The notes beneath the pieces are model-generated. The model saw only the letters and a program-made list of their open reading frames with translations. It had not been told where the DNA came from and did not search any database. 64,000 nt of DNA from an uncultured Corynebacterium sp. Lineage in GTDB: Bacteria; Actinomycetota; Actinomycetes; Mycobacteriales; Mycobacteriaceae. A program made the position numbers and the translations under genes. Of this stretch, positions 61,591 through 64,000 are shown piece by piece; position 1 is the first letter of the stretch, and the number at the start of each line of letters is the position of its first letter. The stretch spans positions 1-64,000 of the forward strand of contig NZ_CAMQAZ010000011.1 in NCBI RefSeq assembly GCF_946998835.1. Reading direction: 5' to 3'.

Positions 61591-64000
61591 TTATCCGATC
61601 AGCTCGCGCATTTTCCTGTCTAACTCTATCCTGCTTGGCAGCAGCACTTCATCCGGGATTAGTGTCCGCCCTGCCGACACGTAGAAGAATCCCGCTTCGA
61701 TGTCTCCAGGTGAGGTTTCCATCCCCATTTCGCGCAGCCTATCTGACCACGCCAGCCGGTAAATCGCCAGCTGTAGAGCCGCTACTTCCCGGTCCTTGCC
61801 GCGCGGCATCTGGCCGGTCTTCCAGTCAATGACGCTCCATTTTCCGTTGTCATTAAACACCGCGTCAATTCGACCGACGACCCGCCGCTGCCCGATAGCA
61901 ATTTCGAAAGGCACCTCCACGTACGCCGGCGTACGATTGGCCCACTCAGATGCCTCGAAGTTCGCCTTCAATTTCTCCAGTTCGCGTTCCGATGCCCCTT
62001 GCTCCGTACCGAGGAAATCATCCAGCTGGTCGCCGAAGAGATCCTCATCATCGAGCAAGCTGTGTGCGCCGAAGCGATTTTCCAACCAGGCGTGGAATTC
62101 CGTGCCTCTGCGCGCAAATCGGTTTGGTTTAAAGGGCACTGGGCGTGCTTTACGACGGGCAAACGCGACCGGATCCGCAATCATTGCCTGATACTCGCTG
62201 GTGGACATACTTGTCGGCATTGGTAGAAGAATCTCCTCTGCCCTAGCTCGAAGAATTTCGTCTACTAGAATCGTCGTTTCCGTCTCCCATACCTCGGACA
62301 GGTCTCCGGCGATTGGTCGCTCATTCTGACCTTCATCCAGGTAGTGGATGACGCTTTCGGCGGCTCTCTGAACGCTATCCCGACGGTTGCCCAGAGTATC
62401 GACGGGCCAGACCACGCCATCAACCGCAGTGTCACAGTCGAGATCGATTTCGGTCTCCGCTACCTCGGGGTCTTCCCCTTCTGCCCACGACACCACGTAG
62501 TCACTGAACTCCGCGGCGATGGCAGCGAAGTCGGCCGACACATCGGTGGGGTTTTTCAAAGTCGGTTTGGGCCACTTACTTGCTGTGACAATGAGCTTTT
62601 TCGCAGAGCGAGTCATCGCAACGTAGAAGAGCCGCTGTTGTTCTTCCCTTTCTACTTCTCGTAGCTCTTCCTTGTAGGCTTTGATTTCCTTGTTGAGGTC
62701 GGTCTGGTTGTCTGCGCCTGATAGGTCCAGTTCGGGGGCGTCGCTATCGACAGAATCAGCGACGGGAGCCCAATCGCCTGCCGCAGGTTGCGCTGCATCC
62801 TCTGTGTTTTCTGGATCCTCTGTGCTTTCTGCACTAACCGTTAACGAATCCACTTGCGTAATTGCACCAGGAGGAAGTTGAACCGAATTGCTGAGCCACG
62901 ATGACAAATCAACTTTGTCGAACTTGCTGGTGGTGATGCCCGGTACAGCAACCGTGTCCCACTCCAGCCCCTTTGACTTGTGCATGGTCATAATTTGCAC
63001 GCAGTTTTCCGGCATGTTCAGGGGTGCCCGTTCCAAACCGTCATCGTGTTCAACAGCGAATTCCAGATAGTTCAAAAAACCTGTCACGTCGTCCGAGATA
63101 TTTTGGGAATACGCCGCAGCAATATCGACAAACCTATCCAAGTGGGCAGTTGTAGGCCTAGTAATCGCGGTGGCAGAACCGTATTGCCCCGCCGCTGCTT
63201 CTACGCGAATTCCAAATTCAGTGGCGATGTCTTCAACCAGCTCCGGCAGCGGCTTATTCAATGAGAATCGACGTAGTTTTCGTAGGCTTGCACCCAACTG
63301 CGCGATGCGCGCCATTGCTTCATCGGTGTAATTCAGTGACTCACTGCAGACCAGTGGCCCGTTTTCTTCAACGCTGCCGCGCGCCAACGGGGTGCCGTCT
63401 TGAAAGCGGATATCAGGGTCGGCGATGGCGTGCCCCAGACCCACCACTGACGTTGCTGCTTCGGCATCCTCTAAAAGCTGATCGTACTGGCGAGCAAGCT
63501 CGGCGACTGGTGAAGAATCCGTGGTTTCCTCAGAGCTGTCCTTCTTTCGGGCAAGTTCATCTCTACTCGCCATCGCCAGCTGGTCTGCACGAATGCGAAG
63601 TGCCTTCACGTCTGCAGCACCCAAATTAAACTGTGGGCTGAGCAGCAAACGCAGTGCGTCCTGATCTGAGCCGGGATCAACCAGCACCTTCATCACCGAG
63701 GTAATATCCATGACCTCGGGCAAATGCAGGAGACCAGCAAGCCCCACGATGATTGCGGGAACACCCCGCTCAGACAACGCATCTAGGAAAACAGCCGATT
63801 CGGCATTTGTCCGAACCAGGATAGCGGCATCGAGCTTGTCACCTGCCGCTTCGCATTCGCGCAACTGCGCTTCCATGCAGTCTGCGATGTAAGCAACTTC
63901 CTCTTCCCCGGTCATGGTGAAAGCTAGCTGAACCTCGCCCTGTCCGGCCTTTGGACCAGCATCCAGCGCCTCTACCGTACGAGCCTCTCCCGCGAATGCA
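61591..64000 (-). CDS. adnB: AdnB-like helicase-nuclease (5' end outside window)
   Basis: The frame continues through the right edge, so only the last about 803 codons are seen. It contains SF1 helicase motifs (IMTMHKSKGLEW for motif V, FYVAMTRSAKKLIV for motif VI) and a C-terminal PD-(D/E)xK nuclease (RIDAVF and VIDWKTG after RGTEFHAWLE). Location next to the RCK channel and sequence type match Rv3201c (AdnB), a partner of AdnA in double-strand break end processing. Long acidic insert around residues 370-410 of the visible part is Ser/Asp-rich. AdnA would be expected just beyond the window. Confidence 0.88.
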   Translation of the reverse strand, partial: AFAGEARTVEALDAGPKAGQGEVQLAFTMTGEEEVAYIADCMEAQLRECEAAGDKLDAAILVRTNAESAVFLDALSERGVPAIIVGLAGLLHLPEVMDITSVMKVLVDPGSDQDALRLLLSPQFNLGAADVKALRIRADQLAMASRDELARKKDSSEETTDSSPVAELARQYDQLLEDAEAATSVVGLGHAIADPDIRFQDGTPLARGSVEENGPLVCSESLNYTDEAMARIAQLGASLRKLRRFSLNKPLPELVEDIATEFGIRVEAAAGQYGSATAITRPTTAHLDRFVDIAAAYSQNISDDVTGFLNYLEFAVEHDDGLERAPLNMPENCVQIMTMHKSKGLEWDTVAVPGITTSKFDKVDLSSWLSNSVQLPPGAITQVDSLTVSAESTEDPENTEDAAQPAAGDWAPVADSVDSDAPELDLSGADNQTDLNKEIKAYKEELREVEREEQQRLFYVAMTRSAKKLIVTASKWPKPTLKNPTDVSADFAAIAAEFSDYVVSWAEGEDPEVAETEIDLDCDTAVDGVVWPVDTLGNRRDSVQRAAESVIHYLDEGQNERPIAGDLSEVWETETTILVDEILRARAEEILLPMPTSMSTSEYQAMIADPVAFARRKARPVPFKPNRFARRGTEFHAWLENRFGAHSLLDDEDLFGDQLDDFLGTEQGASERELEKLKANFEASEWANRTPAYVEVPFEIAIGQRRVVGRIDAVFNDNGKWSVIDWKTGQMPRGKDREVAALQLAIYRLAWSDRLREMGMETSPGDIEAGFFYVSAGRTLIPDEVLLPSRIELDRKMRELIG

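Overview
The window looks like chromosomal DNA of a Corynebacterium (order Mycobacteriales). The reasons are gene content and order: a single-chain type I fatty acid synthase (FAS-I) coupled to acpS with a FasR-type regulator and bcp nearby, a class Ib nrdHIE plus nrdF set, ctaD next to serB, and a run of genes (ylbL-type PDZ/Lon protease, DUF2342, Rv3196-like, uvrD2, RCK potassium channel, AdnB-like helicase-nuclease) with the same neighbours as in Mycobacterium tuberculosis Rv3194c-Rv3201c. The species cannot be fixed from sequence reading alone. Nearly everything is ordinary core genome; one accessory island is visible.

Layout. 0-2.1 kb: tail of an unidentified gene and a NarL-type two-component system. 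2.1-15.7 kb: L,D-transpeptidase lipoprotein, tRNA-Lys, DUF3618, bcp, FasR-type regulator, acpS and the 9.2-kb fas gene (order as around Rv2518c-Rv2524c). 16.0-20.4 kb: an eroded integrative element with two different tyrosine-integrase remnants, unrecognised small genes, an orphan HicB-like antitoxin, a secreted protein and a cluster of CTAGAC motifs, ending beside the 3' end of tRNA-Leu(TAG). 20.6-25.5 kb: DUF3817 pair, then minus-strand murI, metallo-beta-lactamase-fold hydrolase, rph, rdgB and a rhomboid. 25.5-35 kb: P1 peptidase, DUF2017, clpS, pncB, DinG-type helicase, acyl-CoA synthetase, PTH2-like protein, serB. 35-43.5 kb: ctaD and the ribonucleotide reductase genes (nrdF, deoD, nrdE, nrdI, nrdH) and rpmJ. 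43.8-53.9 kb: sugar porter, nadE, TetR, FMN-binding protein, tRNA-Ala, DsbA-like/MauE pair, pgm, twin crcB, AGCS symporter. 53.9-64 kb: the Rv3194c-Rv3201c-like block, the last gene running off the right edge.

How genes work together. AcpS modifies the internal ACP of FAS-I and FasR probably controls this pathway. NrdH (electron donor), NrdI (flavodoxin), NrdE and NrdF make deoxyribonucleotides; a pair of NrdR-like boxes 32 bp apart lies upstream of nrdH, while nrdF has its own promoter region with an unrelated perfect 30-bp palindrome. MurI/Rph/RdgB/MBL form one compact operon. MauE and the DsbA-like protein probably make an extracytoplasmic thiol-redox pair.

The most interesting unexplained items are the 30-bp palindrome before nrdF, a roughly 100-bp intergenic repeat present twice (one copy inside a 233-bp unit with 16-bp inverted ends), the integrase-remnant island with a 21-bp match beside tRNA-Lys, and a cysteine-rich Rv3196-like protein. 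No CRISPR array, intact insertion sequence, rRNA or complete phage was seen.
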